Source: an uncultured Bacteroides sp.
Lineage (GTDB): Bacteria > Bacteroidota > Bacteroidia > Bacteroidales > Bacteroidaceae
Direction: 5' to 3'
Length of the DNA stretch: 41,313 bases
Assembly: GCA_947074345.1 (NCBI GenBank)
Contig: CAMTPH010000015.1
Location: forward strand, 1 to 41,313
Shown here: positions 27,075 to 37,569 of the stretch, in pieces
Numbering within the stretch: position 1 is the stretch's first letter
How the letters are laid out: each line of letters opens with the position of its first letter
Notes under the pieces: generated by a model
The model's database searches: none
What the model saw: only the letters and a program-made list of their open reading frames with translations
What the model was told of the DNA's origin: nothing
Position numbers and translations under genes: made by a program

Positions 27075-29322
27075 CTTTCTTGGCGTTTAGTGCAGAACCT
27101 GCGCGAAACCACGCTATCTGCTGTTCATTATAAGTATGTTGAACTTCAAAGCTCTCTTCATCTCCATTTTCATGTCGAACAATTACTTTCAAGTTTTTAT
27201 CGGGTGCAAAGTCTGTTAGACCAACGACCGATAGTATATCTTTTTCGAGAATGCGTGTATAATCATCTTTATCGATAAATGTAATGGCAAGCATTCCTTG
27301 TTTCTTTAAATTGGTTTCGTGTATGCGTGCAAAACTTTTGGCCAATATTACTTTTACGTTCAAGAAGCGTGGCTCCATAGCTGCATGCTCGCGACTTGAC
27401 CCTTCTCCATAATTATCTTCGGCTACTACGATAGATGATATGTTATCGGCTTTGTATTGCTTGGCAACAGACGACACGGTATCATAATCGTTGGTTAAGC
27501 GATTCCACACTTTGTTCATACGCCCATTGAAAGCATTGACTGCACCCATCAATAAGTTATCGGATATATTCTGTAAATGTCCACGAAAACGCAACCACGG
27601 TCCTGCCATCGAAATATGATCGGTAGTACACTTGCCTTGTGCCTTAACAAGCAAAGGCATGTTCAATAAATCTTTTCCATCCCAAGGCGCAAAAGGTTTT
27701 AGTAATTGTAATCGTTGCGATTCTGGATCAATCGTGATATCGACATCACTACCCGATGGAGATTGATATCCATCGATAGAGGTTACAAAACCATGTGCAG
27801 GTAACTCTTCACCAATTGGCTCGGCGAGTTTTACCTTCTCGCCTTCATAGGTCATCAACCGGTCTTTTAATGGATTAAAACATAGATCTCCGGCAAGAGT
27901 AAATGCCATTACTATTTCGGGCGAAGCAACAAAAGCAAATGTATTGGGGTTGCCATCGGCTCGCTTGGCAAAGTTTCTATTGAAAGAAGTTACGATGGTG
28001 TTCTTTTTATCAGGTTCGTCTGTTATACGTTTCCATTGCCCAATACATGGTCCGCAAGCATTCGACATAATGGTGGCGCCTACTTGCTTAAAGAGGTTTA
28101 TCATTCCATCTCTATCTGCTGTAGCACATATTTGCTCACTACCGGGATTGATAATCAATGATGCTACAGAAGCTACATCTTTTTCTAATGCCTGACGCGC
28201 AATGGAAGCGGCACGACTTAAGTCTTCGTATGACGAATTGGTACACGATCCTATCAACCCAACATCTACCTTTCGAGGATAACCGTTGAGCAATACCTTT
28301 TCGCAAAACTCTGAAATCGGTGTAGCGGCATCGGGAGTGAATGGACCATTAATATATGGTTCTAATTCTGACAGGTTAATCTCTATAACCATATCATAAT
28401 ACATATCGGGCGATTGAAGCACTTCATCATCTGCTACCAATTCGGTTATTAGCTCGTTGGCCATAGCGGCTACCTCTTGTCTACCGGTAGCTTTTAGATA
28501 ATCGGCCATACGATTATCATAGGGGAAGATAGAAGTAGTAGCTCCTACTTCGGCACCCATGTTGCAGATTGTTGCTTTACCGGTAGCTGATATTGAAGAG
28601 GTTCCTTCGCCAAAGTATTCAAGGATGTAATTAGTGCCTCCTTTGACTGTCAACAATCCGGCTAGTTTCAATATCACATCTTTAGGACTAGCCCATCCGT
28701 TGAGCTCTCCTATTAAATGTACGCCCATAATTTTAGGCATCTTCAACTCCCACTCCATACCGGTCATCACATCTACCGCATCGGCTCCTCCTACACCTAT
28801 TGCAATCATCCCCAATCCACCGGCATTGGGGGTATGCGAGTCGGTGCCAATCATCATCCCACCGGGGAATGCATAGTTCTCTAAAACAATTTGATGAATA
28901 ATACCTGCTCCTGGTTTCCAAAAACCTATATCGTATCGAGATGATGCATCGCGAAGAAAATGATAAACTTCATCGTTTGTTTTCTCTGCTTCGGGCAAAT
29001 CTATATCTGCGCCTTTGTATGCTCTTATCAAATGGTCGCAATGGACTGTGGATGGTACGGAAACTTGATCTTGACCTGAATTCATAAATTGTAGCAAGGC
29101 CATCTGCGCTGTTGCATCTTGCATTGCTACCCTATCGGGTTTGAAGTTGGCATAATCTTCGCCTCGTTCGTAATTCTGTAAATCGGCTTCGGAATATAAA
29201 TGAGAATATAGAATCTTTTCGGTATAGGTTAGTGAACGTTTTAGTACTTTGTTTCGCACATTCTCAACTTTACTTTTATATAAAGTATAGAATGTTTTAA
29301 TCATATCTAAGTCATAAATCAT
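27067..29322 (-). CDS. acnA: Aconitate hydratase, mitochondrial type
   Basis: Isomerises citrate to isocitrate with a [4Fe-4S] cluster. From the ATG at 29322 the product has 751 residues, with cluster ligands Cys360 ([11 protein letters not shown]), Cys423 and Cys426 ([10 protein letters not shown]). The [17 protein letters not shown] block is typical of the mitochondrial-like aconitase described in Bacteroides fragilis. An ATG at 29373 would add 17 residues (MYGFSSIQC...) with no family resemblance, so I prefer the later start at [12 protein letters not shown]. It is the first gene of acn-icd-gltA, overlapping icd by eight bases. No convincing promoter box was found, only a TTACAGTTTG-like sequence near 29404-29413 on the minus strand. 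Confidence 0.95.
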   Translation of the reverse strand: MIYDLDMIKTFYTLYKSKVENVRNKVLKRSLTYTEKILYSHLYSEADLQNYERGEDYANFKPDRVAMQDATAQMALLQFMNSGQDQVSVPSTVHCDHLIRAYKGADIDLPEAEKTNDEVYHFLRDASSRYDIGFWKPGAGIIHQIVLENYAFPGGMMIGTDSHTPNAGGLGMIAIGVGGADAVDVMTGMEWELKMPKIMGVHLIGELNGWASPKDVILKLAGLLTVKGGTNYILEYFGEGTSSISATGKATICNMGAEVGATTSIFPYDNRMADYLKATGRQEVAAMANELITELVADDEVLQSPDMYYDMVIEINLSELEPYINGPFTPDAATPISEFCEKVLLNGYPRKVDVGLIGSCTNSSYEDLSRAASIARQALEKDVASVASLIINPGSEQICATADRDGMINLFKQVGATIMSNACGPCIGQWKRITDEPDKKNTIVTSFNRNFAKRADGNPNTFAFVASPEIVMAFTLAGDLCFNPLKDRLMTYEGEKVKLAEPIGEELPAHGFVTSIDGYQSPSGSDVDITIDPESQRLQLLKPFAPWDGKDLLNMPLLVKAQGKCTTDHISMAGPWLRFRGHLQNISDNLLMGAVNAFNGRMNKVWNRLTNDYDTVSSVAKQYKADNISSIVVAEDNYGEGSSREHAAMEPRFLNVKVILAKSFARIHETNLKKQGMLAITFIDKDDYTRILEKDILSVVGLTDFAPDKNLKVIVRHENGDEESFEVQHTYNEQQIAWFRAGSALNAKKDE

Positions 29323-29443
29323 AGCATGTTGGTTTTTATATGTAAAGCATTGTATGGAACTAAACCCATACATAATACTAACAAGAGGAAAAATTAAAAG
29401 TTTAACAAACTGTAATAAATGATAGGATTAATAATGGGTGATG

Positions 29444-29451
29444 TACTTTTG
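29444..29451 (+). promoter_or_regulatory. Candidate -7 box of the helicase gene
   Basis: TACTTTTG fits TAnnTTTG and lies 47 bases before ATG 29499. A -33 element is not clear. Confidence 0.5.
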
Positions 29452-29498
29452 TTTATTATTGAGTTTATAGCTAACAATAACCATTTACAACGATTAAA

Positions 29499-31400
29499 AT
29501 GATGAGCGGTAAATCATTGAATATTCAATCTATCAAAGAACTAATGCAGCAAAAATCGCTGCTCGAGATGGAATATGAATATGAGAAAGAGGAGTTTTGT
29601 AAACAAACAGAAGCAGTTGGTATTGCTAAAAAAGTGAAACGTGGCATCTGCTGGAATCCTATCAGACTTGGTAGGAGCTACTACAACTCGCTCAATCAAT
29701 TGGTTATCGAACTATCGAGAACGGAAGATTTAGATATAAACCACTCTTTTGAGTTTGGTAAACCGGTACGTTTCTTCGAACAACAATTCAATGGCGATAT
29801 TAAACTACTTAGTTTTACCGCTATGGTTAACTATGCTGATGATGAGAGAATGGTGGTTACTTTGCCAAACACGCAAGCTCTAATAGAGGTTGAGGGAAAA
29901 GACAAATTGGGAGTGCAATTGTACTTTGATGAGACTTCTTACAAGAACATGTTTGAAGCTCTCGCTGATACCATCAAAGCTGAAAATAATCGATTGGCCG
30001 AACTGCGTGAAATCTTAATCGGTAAACAGGCTATTCAACAACGAGAACTTTATCCTATTCGATTTCCGTGGCTAAATACAAGTCAAGAGCAAGCGGTAAA
30101 CAAAGTGCTATGCGCTAAGGATGTTGCTGTTGTGCATGGGCCGCCGGGAACAGGCAAAACTACGACATTGGTTGAAGCGATTTATGAAACATTACATCGT
30201 GAAAACCAAGTACTGGTTTGTGCACAGAGTAATACTGCCGTAGATTGGATTTCAGAGAAATTGGTTGATCGTGGTGTTCCGGTATTGCGCATTGGTAATC
30301 CTACTCGTGTGAATGACAAAATGTTATCGTTCACCTATGAGCGTCAGTTCGAGAATCATCCTGCTTATAGTGAGTTATGGGGTATACGAAAAGCGATACG
30401 CGATGCGGTGGGCTCATTGAGAAATAAAAGCCAATCTGAAAAAGAGAAAATAAGAAATCGATTGACCGACCTGCGCAACCGTGCTACCGAAATAGAGATT
30501 CGCATCAACGAAGATCTATTTGCCAATGCACGCGTGATAGCCTCAACATTGGTTAGCAGCAATCATCGGGTGTTGACAGGCAGACGCTTCTCTACTTTAT
30601 TCATAGACGAAGCGGCGCAAGCACTAGAAGCGGCTTGCTGGATTGCCATTAGAAAAGCGGACCGTGTAATCTTTGCAGGCGATCATTGTCAATTGCCACC
30701 TACCATTAAATGTATTCGAGCTGCACGTGAAGGGTTGAGTGAAACGTTGATGGAGAAAACTAGCATACGAAAACCGGAAGCTGTTTCATTGCTCAACACG
30801 CAATATAGAATGCATAAAGACATCATGCAATTCTCATCGAACTGGTTTTATAACAACGAACTGAAAGCTGCACCCGAAGTTAGTTATCGTGGCATTCTCG
30901 ATTATGATACATCAATCAATTGGATTGATACGAGCGAGATGGATTTCAAAGAGGAATACCTAAGTGATACATCGGGAAGAATAAACAAACAGGAGGCTGA
31001 ACTGCTACTGAATGAGCTTGAACTATACATTAAGAAGATTGGGCACGACCGCATTATGGATGAGAAGATTGATTTTGGTTTGATATCTCCTTATAAAGCC
31101 CAAATACAATATATTCGCAACTTATTAAAGAAGAATAGTTTCTTCCGCCCCTATAGAAAACTAATCACCGTAAATACTGTGGATGGTTTTCAAGGACAAG
31201 AGAAAGATGTGATATTTATCAGTTTGGTGCGTGCCAACGAACATGGTCAAATTGGTTTCTTGAGTGATTTGCGAAGAATGAATGTAGCCATCACCCGTGC
31301 AAGAATGAAATTGGTGATTCTTGGCAATTGCGAAACATTGAGAAAACATACCTTCTATCGTGAACTGATAGAGTATATAGAAAGCATACAACTAGATTGA
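29499..31400 (+). CDS. SF1 DNA/RNA helicase (Upf1/IGHMBP2-like)
   Basis: An ATP-dependent nucleic-acid helicase of superfamily 1B; the cellular role is unknown. The 633-residue product starts with a beta-rich, OB-like N-terminal region (about 20-170). The helicase core has Walker A GPPGTGKT (214-221, Lys220), motif II IDEAAQA (Asp370, Glu371), and motif III GDHCQLPPT. It also has motif IV QYRMHKDI, motif V TVDGFQGQEKDVIF and motif VI RMNVAITRA. The gene is a single unit transcribed divergently from the acn operon and converging on ilvC. The start may be the first or second of two adjacent ATG codons. Confidence 0.92.
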   Translation: MMSGKSLNIQSIKELMQQKSLLEMEYEYEKEEFCKQTEAVGIAKKVKRGICWNPIRLGRSYYNSLNQLVIELSRTEDLDINHSFEFGKPVRFFEQQFNGDIKLLSFTAMVNYADDERMVVTLPNTQALIEVEGKDKLGVQLYFDETSYKNMFEALADTIKAENNRLAELREILIGKQAIQQRELYPIRFPWLNTSQEQAVNKVLCAKDVAVVHGPPGTGKTTTLVEAIYETLHRENQVLVCAQSNTAVDWISEKLVDRGVPVLRIGNPTRVNDKMLSFTYERQFENHPAYSELWGIRKAIRDAVGSLRNKSQSEKEKIRNRLTDLRNRATEIEIRINEDLFANARVIASTLVSSNHRVLTGRRFSTLFIDEAAQALEAACWIAIRKADRVIFAGDHCQLPPTIKCIRAAREGLSETLMEKTSIRKPEAVSLLNTQYRMHKDIMQFSSNWFYNNELKAAPEVSYRGILDYDTSINWIDTSEMDFKEEYLSDTSGRINKQEAELLLNELELYIKKIGHDRIMDEKIDFGLISPYKAQIQYIRNLLKKNSFFRPYRKLITVNTVDGFQGQEKDVIFISLVRANEHGQIGFLSDLRRMNVAITRARMKLVILGNCETLRKHTFYRELIEYIESIQLD

Positions 31401-31407
31401 ATATAAA

Positions 31408-31455
31408 GTAAAAAGGGTGATTTATCTATTACAAGATATATCACCCTTTTAAAAT
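31408..31455. terminator. Bidirectional terminator between helicase and ilvC
   Basis: AAAAGGGTGAT (31411-31421) pairs with ATCACCCTTTT (31440-31450), with an inner TATCT/AGATA extension. T-runs lie at the 3' side of both strands, so it serves both convergent units. Confidence 0.8.
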
Positions 31456-31479
31456 TATAGAAAACTAAGTAATTGCTTA

Positions 31480-32526
31480 TTAGTTGTTTTCAGGACGAAG
31501 TTTGCGAACTGTCATCGCAGTTTGCCACATTTCGCTTTCACGAAGTTCGCGAAGTTCTTCTTCTAATTTCTCACGATAGTCAGTTTTAGAGTTGCTATCG
31601 ATAGAGATTTGAGCTTCGTTTCCTGTTTTTACGCTATCGTAAAGTTGGTTCATAACTGGTTTGATAGCATCGTGGAAAGGACCCATCCAGTCTAAAGCAC
31701 CACGTTGTGCTGTTGTAGAACAGTTTGCATACATCCAGTCCATACCGTTTTTAGCAAACAAAGGCATTAATGATTGAGTCAACTCTTCTACTGTTTCGTT
31801 GAAAGCTTCAGATGGAGTATGACCGTTTTCACGTAATACTTCGTATTGAGCCAACAATAAACCTTGAATAGCACCCATCAATGAACCACGTTCGCCTGTA
31901 AGGTCAGAGTATACTTCACGTTTGAAAGTAGTTTCGAACAAATAGCCTGAACCTACACCAATACCTAAAGCAACACATCTATCCCATGCACGACCAGTAG
32001 CATCTTGGAAGATAGCATAAGAAGAGTTCAAACCACGACCTTCTAGGAACATAGTACGCAATGAAGTACCTGAACCTTTAGGAGCAACCAAGATTACATC
32101 AACATCAGCTGGAGGAATAATACCTGTACGCTCTTTATAAGTCACAGCAAAACCATGAGAGAAGTAAAGAGCTTTACCTGGAGTTAAGTGTTTCTTTACA
32201 GTTGGCCACACTTCGATTTGAGCAGCATCTGAAAGAAGATATTGGATAATAGTACCACGTTGGCAAGCTTCTTCAATTTCAAATAAAGTTTCACCTGGCA
32301 CCCAACCGTCTGCAACAGCCTTTTCCCAAGTTTTACCACCTTTACGTTGACCAACGATTACATTGAAACCATTGTCGCGTAGGTTCAAAGCTTGACCTGG
32401 ACCTTGCACACCATAACCAATTACAGCGATTGTTTCGTCTTTCAATACTTCACGAGCTTTTTCCAATGGGAACTCTTCACGTGTTACAACGTTTTCTGTA
32501 ACACCACCAAAATTCATTTGTGCCAT
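31480..32526 (-). CDS. ilvC: Ketol-acid reductoisomerase
   Basis: Rearranges and reduces acetolactate or acetohydroxybutyrate in valine/isoleucine synthesis. The 348-residue product is a class I enzyme, slightly longer than the usual 330. It has a Rossmann motif GYGVQGPGQA (about 37-46; many relatives read GYGSQGHA), the cofactor loop VGQRKGGKTW, metal ligands in YSDLTGERGSL, and CSTTAQRGALDW further on. It is the last gene of the ilv operon, 55 bases after the thioesterase. A small hairpin GGTAGC-N4-GCTACC at 32546-32561 in that gap has no T-run and so does not look like a terminator. Confidence 0.95.
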   Translation of the reverse strand: MAQMNFGGVTENVVTREEFPLEKAREVLKDETIAVIGYGVQGPGQALNLRDNGFNVIVGQRKGGKTWEKAVADGWVPGETLFEIEEACQRGTIIQYLLSDAAQIEVWPTVKKHLTPGKALYFSHGFAVTYKERTGIIPPADVDVILVAPKGSGTSLRTMFLEGRGLNSSYAIFQDATGRAWDRCVALGIGVGSGYLFETTFKREVYSDLTGERGSLMGAIQGLLLAQYEVLRENGHTPSEAFNETVEELTQSLMPLFAKNGMDWMYANCSTTAQRGALDWMGPFHDAIKPVMNQLYDSVKTGNEAQISIDSNSKTDYREKLEEELRELRESEMWQTAMTVRKLRPENN

Positions 32527-32581
32527 CTTATTTTTATTTTTTAATGGTAGCTGTTGCTACCGGTTATCAATTAATTTATTC

Positions 32582-33325
32582 TTATTCAAATATTATCTTA
32601 GAACGACAAACAACTTCTTCGTCGTTCTTTTTAACTTCTAAATGATATTCATTGGGGTTGACTTCATTCATATAGAATGATAGTTCGTCTCCAAAGTAGC
32701 TTTCGGCTACATAAGCCATTTCAAATCTCTTAATACGTTTCGTCTTATAGATTTCAATAGGAAACAAATCAAGAATGTGCTCTATATAACGAATACTATT
32801 AACGTGACCATTGACATCGATGTCGCTATATTTGGCAATATGCTTAGCGATACACTCTTTATTTGTTACCTTAATACGCGATGGTTTATCAATAGGACAT
32901 GGTTCGTCGCAGATGTAATCTACTATACTACCGCCATGCAAAGTTAATAAATCGGCTGGTTTTCGTGTATCAATATTGATCATAGCCCATACAGAACGAG
33001 CATAACCAATCTTTTTTCCCTCTTTATTGATGATTGCGAAGTTACGATCTGTAAAAAGTCGATAAACATTTTCAACCCATGTTTGAATTGAAAACTCTTC
33101 GTACTGATAAGGCATATCTTCTAACTCAATTGCTAAACGAGAAAGTACCCATGTATAGTTCTCTTCGTTTAAGTTAATCATACCAAACCCTCTATCGGTT
33201 GCATGAAAACCTGCACAATTAAGTAAGTGATTGCCTAAAACTCCCATAGTTAGTCGACCATTAAAGTCAACATGGAATGGTTCGGCTATAAAGTTATAAG
33301 TCCCTATTTTATTCTCAACACTCAT
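32582..33325 (-). CDS. Acyl-ACP thioesterase (FatA/FatB-like)
   Basis: Hydrolyses acyl-ACP to free fatty acid, or acts on a related thioester. The 247-residue product is a double hot-dog protein: an N-terminal half with FHVDFNGRLTMGVLGNHLLNCAG, and a C-terminal half with the active-site block DIDVNGHVNSIRYIEHIL (Asp, Asn and His ligands, about 168-185). It lies inside the ilv operon: its ATG overlaps the ilvN stop region by 11 bases and ilvC follows. This coupling suggests a link between branched-chain 2-oxoacid supply and branched fatty acids, which is an inference. The substrate chain length cannot be read from the sequence. Confidence 0.88.
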   Translation of the reverse strand: MSVENKIGTYNFIAEPFHVDFNGRLTMGVLGNHLLNCAGFHATDRGFGMINLNEENYTWVLSRLAIELEDMPYQYEEFSIQTWVENVYRLFTDRNFAIINKEGKKIGYARSVWAMINIDTRKPADLLTLHGGSIVDYICDEPCPIDKPSRIKVTNKECIAKHIAKYSDIDVNGHVNSIRYIEHILDLFPIEIYKTKRIKRFEMAYVAESYFGDELSFYMNEVNPNEYHLEVKKNDEEVVCRSKIIFE

Positions 33326-33884
33326 TTCTTATTTCCATTTCTGCTTGATGTCTGGCTTCACGATCAGCCAAAAATTCATTTACACGTTCAAAACAACTGG
33401 TTGTTATAGCTACTCGTCCAGAACGAACAAACTGCAATACACAACCTAACGTACGTAAATCATTGTATAATGATGTAATATCTTCGCTGTTACCATTCTT
33501 CTCGACTATAGCGAAAACGGGATTTACCTCAACAATACGAGCATTATATTTACGAATTACTTTAGATGCTTCAGGTTCAGCCTGAAACTCAGGTATCGAT
33601 ACTTTGTATAATGCGATTTCATGATAATAGATTTCATCATCTACAAAGTAATGAGCTTGCAATACATCAATCTTCTTAACAATTTGCTTTACTACTTTAT
33701 CGATAGTACTCTTATCAGTCCAAACTGTTATGGTATACTTATGTACACCCTTGATAGATGATGCAGAAACATTCAAACTCTCAATGTTTATCTGACGACG
33801 AGTAAATACAGCTGTTATTTGATTCAACAAACCGGCAATATTCTCGGAATGTACAATTAATGTATATAATGTTTTATCATTCAT
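33315..33884 (-). CDS. ilvN: Acetolactate synthase regulatory subunit
   Basis: This is the small subunit of acetohydroxyacid synthase, which binds valine for feedback inhibition and stimulates the large subunit. From ATG 33884 the product has 189 residues. It contains an N-terminal ACT domain (YTLIVHSENIAGLLNQITAVFTRRQINIESL, about 5-35 of it) and a C-terminal ALS_ss_C-like domain (about 85-165). An open frame runs back to 33983 into ilvB, but those 33 residues have no ACT-like character and overlap the ilvB end, so the start at 33884, 20 bases after ilvB, is preferred. It overlaps the thioesterase start by 11 bases. Confidence 0.93.
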   Translation of the reverse strand: MNDKTLYTLIVHSENIAGLLNQITAVFTRRQINIESLNVSASSIKGVHKYTITVWTDKSTIDKVVKQIVKKIDVLQAHYFVDDEIYYHEIALYKVSIPEFQAEPEASKVIRKYNARIVEVNPVFAIVEKNGNSEDITSLYNDLRTLGCVLQFVRSGRVAITTSCFERVNEFLADREARHQAEMEIRNEC

Positions 33885-33904
33885 ACTTACTAACGCTTTA
33901 AAGT

Positions 33905-35602
33905 TTAACACTCCAACAACATTTGATTTACAGATCCTCCCGGAGGAGTCATTGGCATTACGTTGCCTTCTTCGATAACACATGCTTCGAGTAAGAAAGG
34001 ACCATCTGTTGCAAGCATCTCTTGGATTCCTGCTTTAAGTTCCTCGCGGTTGGTTACTCTTTTAGATGGTATATCGTAAGCATCTGCTATCTTCAAATAA
34101 TCAGGATTCATCATCGGTGTGAATGAATATTTACGGTTAAAGAACATAGCTTGCCACTGACGAACATTGCCCAAGAAGTTATTATTAAGTAGTATAATCT
34201 TAACTGGAGCTTTTTGTTCCATAATGGTACCCAACTCTTGAATATTCATTTGTAAACCACCATCACCCATAAAAGAACAAACGGTGCGATCGGGTCTGCC
34301 AAAGGTTGCTCCAATAGCAGCAGGCAAACTGAATCCCATTGTACCTAAACCACCTGATGTAACGATACTACGATTCTTGGTATATTTAAAATATCTAGCT
34401 GCCATCATTTGATTTTGGCCTACATCAGTCACTAGTATTGCTTCATGATTGGTAGCATCGCTCACCGCTCTTACTACTTCGCCCATCGATAAAGTATCAG
34501 ACAATGGGTTTAATTCGGGATTGATTACTTTTTCAAGTTCTACCTCCTCATAAGTTTTAAAGCTTTCAATCCAATCTGTATGTTTTTGAGGCTTTAGATG
34601 TTTAGCTACTTCAGCAAGTGTCTTTTTACAATCACCAAGTACAGCTACCTCTACCTTTATATTTTTATCTATCTCTGAAGGATCTATATCGAAATGTATC
34701 ACTTTAGCTTGCGGAGCATAGGTAGCAACATTTCCTGTTACACGATCATCGAAACGCATTCCTACAGCTATCAACACATCGCATTTGTTTGTATTGACAT
34801 TAGGACCTAAGTTGCCATGCATTCCTAACATTCCTTTATTCAAAGGATGATTAGAAGATAAAGCCGAAAGACCTAATAAGGTACAACCGGCAGGCATATC
34901 AGCCTTTTCAATAAAATCGCAAAGTTCTTGTTGTGCATTACCCAACTCAACACCTTGTCCAACTAACACCAAAGGACGCTCTGCATTGTTGATTAATTCA
35001 GCAGCAGCTAAAATACTATCGGCATCAGTATCAGGTACGGGAACATAACTACGTATATAATCAAGTTTAGTAGGAACATATGCAAACTTTTCAATTTGTG
35101 CGTTCTTAGCAAAATCTAAGACAACAGGTCCAGGGCGACCGCTACTTGCGATATAAAAAGCACGAGCAACAGCCCAAGCAACATCTTCTGCTCGTCTAAT
35201 TTGGTAACTCCATTTAGTTATTGGCTGAGTAATACCCACTAAATCGACTTCTTGAAAAGCATCAGAACCTAAAAAGTTAACACCTACTTGACCCGCTATC
35301 ACTACAACAGGAGTACTATCAATCATTGCATCGGCAATACCTGTTATTGTGTTTGTAGCTCCAGGACCACTAGTCACTAAACAAACACCGACATCGCCTG
35401 ATGTACGAGCAAATCCTTGTGCCGCATGCACCGCTGCCTGTTCATGTCTAACCAATATATGATTTATCTTATCCAAGTGATCGTATAAAGCATCGAATGT
35501 AGGCATAATAGAACCACCCGGATAACCAAAAATGGTTTTCACATTATGATGTTCTAAAGAACGCATCAATGCTTCAGCACCTGTTATTAAGTCTTTACTC
35601 AT
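33905..35602 (-). CDS. ilvB: Acetolactate synthase catalytic subunit
   Basis: A thiamine-diphosphate enzyme that makes acetolactate or acetohydroxybutyrate, the first common step of Val/Leu/Ile synthesis. The 565-residue product has the catalytic Glu in VRHEQAAVHAAQGFAR (about 51-66), a central FAD-binding domain, and the ThDP motif GDGGLQMNIQELGT...NN (about 446-475). Length is usual. It follows ilvD by 60 bases and precedes ilvN by 20. Regulation is expected through the attenuator ahead of ilvD. Confidence 0.95.
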   Translation of the reverse strand: MSKDLITGAEALMRSLEHHNVKTIFGYPGGSIMPTFDALYDHLDKINHILVRHEQAAVHAAQGFARTSGDVGVCLVTSGPGATNTITGIADAMIDSTPVVVIAGQVGVNFLGSDAFQEVDLVGITQPITKWSYQIRRAEDVAWAVARAFYIASSGRPGPVVLDFAKNAQIEKFAYVPTKLDYIRSYVPVPDTDADSILAAAELINNAERPLVLVGQGVELGNAQQELCDFIEKADMPAGCTLLGLSALSSNHPLNKGMLGMHGNLGPNVNTNKCDVLIAVGMRFDDRVTGNVATYAPQAKVIHFDIDPSEIDKNIKVEVAVLGDCKKTLAEVAKHLKPQKHTDWIESFKTYEEVELEKVINPELNPLSDTLSMGEVVRAVSDATNHEAILVTDVGQNQMMAARYFKYTKNRSIVTSGGLGTMGFSLPAAIGATFGRPDRTVCSFMGDGGLQMNIQELGTIMEQKAPVKIILLNNNFLGNVRQWQAMFFNRKYSFTPMMNPDYLKIADAYDIPSKRVTNREELKAGIQEMLATDGPFLLEACVIEEGNVMPMTPPGGSVNQMLLEC

Positions 35603-35662
35603 TTATTTCCTTTCTCTAATTAGTGTCTTTATAAAATCAGATTGTTACTTATCTATATTGTA

Positions 35663-37465
35663 TTAATCGATTATTCGAACCGCTCCCTTATCAGCAGAAC
35701 TTACCATGCTAGCATATGCTTTTAAACTCTTTGGAACAAATCTATCACGAGTAACTTCACGCATAGGACGTGCAGCAAGTTCTTCATCTGTTAGTTTCAC
35801 ATTAATTGAACGGTTTGGAATATCAATTTCTATAATATCTCCATCTTGTATTTTACCGATATTGCCTCCGGCAGCAGCTTCAGGCGATATATGACCGATA
35901 CTTAATCCAGAAGTACCACCACTGAAACGACCATCGGTAATCAATGCACACTCTTTTCCTAAATGGCGAGATTTAATATATGAAGTTGGATAAAGCATCT
36001 CTTGCATGCCAGGACCTCCTTTAGGACCTTCATGAGTGATTACTACAACATCACCGCTAACAACCTTACCACTTAAAATTCCATCGCATGCTGCTTCTTG
36101 TGAATCAAAAACTTTGGCAGGACCAGTAAATTTCCAAATACTTTCGTCTACACCGGCTGTTTTAACAACACATCCATCGAGAGCTATGTTTCCTTTTAAG
36201 ATTGCTAAACCTCCGTCTTTACTATAAGCATGGTCGTAATCACGAATACAGCCTTCAGTTCTATCTTTATCAAGCTCTTTATAATAGGTATCTTGTGATC
36301 CAAGTTCCAAATTGAATTTACCTGCAGGAGCACTCAAATATTTATTGACAGCCTCCTCTTTAACGCTATCCAAAGTAATATCATATGCTTTCAAAGCGTC
36401 AGCTAAAGTCATTCCATCGACACGATTAACAGCCGTATTAAGCAATCCAGCTTTATTCAATTCGCTAAGAATAGACATAATACCACCGGCTCTATTTACA
36501 TCTTGTATATGATATTTTTGTGTATTGGGAGCTACTTTACAGAGGCAAGGGCTTTTTCTAGATAATGCATCAATATCATCCATCGTAAAGTCTACACCCG
36601 CTTCGTGTGCTATTGCTAATAAATGGAGTACGGTATTTGTAGATCCACCCATTGCAATATCGAGAGTCATTGCATTCAAGAAAGACTCACGAGTAGCAAT
36701 GCTACGAGGCAGTACACTTTCGTCGCCTTCTTCGTAATATTTATATGCGTTATTAACAATCAATTCAGCCGCATCTTCAAAAAGCTTACGGCGGTTCTCA
36801 TGAGTAGCCACAATAGTACCATTACCTGGTAAAGCTAAACCTATAGCTTCATTCAAACAGTTCATAGAGTTGGCAGTAAACATACCAGAGCAACTACCGC
36901 AAGTAGGACAAGCGCTACGTTCAATCTTTTCTACTTCAGCATCACTTACACTAGCATCAGCAGCTGTAATCATGGCATCAATCAAATCAAGGTGCTTTCC
37001 ATTCAATTCACCAGCTTCCATTGGACCCCCTGATACAAATACAGCAGGGATATTCAAACGCATAGCAGCCATCAACATTCCAGGAGTAATTTTATCACAA
37101 TTACTAATACATACCATCGCATCGGCTTTGTGTGCATTTACCATATACTCAACACTATCAGCAATGATATCACGTGATGGTAAAGAATAAAGCATCCCAT
37201 CATGTCCCATAGCTATACCATCATCGATGGCAATTGTGTTGAATTCAGCGGCAAAACAACCACGTTTTTCTATTTCTACTTTTACTTGTTGCCCGATATT
37301 GTGCAAATGCACATGCCCCGGAACAAATTGAGTAAATGAGTTTACAATAGCTATAATTGGTTTTCCGTTTTGTTCCTTTTTCATACCATTGGCTGCCCAC
37401 AATGCACGAGCACCAGCCATGCGTCGGCCTTGAGTACTAAATGAACTACGTAATTGCTTTTTCAT
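35663..37465 (-). CDS. ilvD: Dihydroxy-acid dehydratase
   Basis: Dehydrates dihydroxy-isovalerate or dihydroxy-methylvalerate to the 2-oxoacids that are aminated to Val and Ile. The 600-residue product has the iron-sulfur Cys of [11 protein letters not shown] (about 122), the Cys-rich [20 protein letters not shown] block (about 188-207), and [20 protein letters not shown] near 510-530. It is the first structural gene of the operon and starts 26 bases after the attenuator hairpin. Confidence 0.95.
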   Translation of the reverse strand: MKKQLRSSFSTQGRRMAGARALWAANGMKKEQNGKPIIAIVNSFTQFVPGHVHLHNIGQQVKVEIEKRGCFAAEFNTIAIDDGIAMGHDGMLYSLPSRDIIADSVEYMVNAHKADAMVCISNCDKITPGMLMAAMRLNIPAVFVSGGPMEAGELNGKHLDLIDAMITAADASVSDAEVEKIERSACPTCGSCSGMFTANSMNCLNEAIGLALPGNGTIVATHENRRKLFEDAAELIVNNAYKYYEEGDESVLPRSIATRESFLNAMTLDIAMGGSTNTVLHLLAIAHEAGVDFTMDDIDALSRKSPCLCKVAPNTQKYHIQDVNRAGGIMSILSELNKAGLLNTAVNRVDGMTLADALKAYDITLDSVKEEAVNKYLSAPAGKFNLELGSQDTYYKELDKDRTEGCIRDYDHAYSKDGGLAILKGNIALDGCVVKTAGVDESIWKFTGPAKVFDSQEAACDGILSGKVVSGDVVVITHEGPKGGPGMQEMLYPTSYIKSRHLGKECALITDGRFSGGTSGLSIGHISPEAAAGGNIGKIQDGDIIEIDIPNRSINVKLTDEELAARPMREVTRDRFVPKSLKAYASMVSSADKGAVRIID

Positions 37466-37484
37466 AATTATATTATCTGTTTAA

Positions 37485-37523
37485 AACTCAAAAGCCTTTC
37501 TCACGCATATGTGAGAAAGGCTT
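37485..37523 (-). terminator. Attenuator terminator of the ilv operon
   Basis: On the minus strand 37523-37511 pairs with 37504-37492 (13 bp, loop of six), followed by TTGAGTTTT. The ten bases of the distal arm (37504-37495) are repeated exactly at 37573-37564 across the leader stop codon. The proximal arm can therefore pair with either copy: with the leader copy it forms an antiterminator, with the distal copy a terminator. Confidence 0.85.
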
Positions 37524-37569
37524 CTAAATTTTGTTCTTTATAGGGTATGAATACATACAACAACCTTTC

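Noticed and set aside
32546..32561. Hairpin between the thioesterase and ilvC as a terminator or second attenuator
   Set aside because: The stem has only six pairs and no T-run follows on the minus strand.
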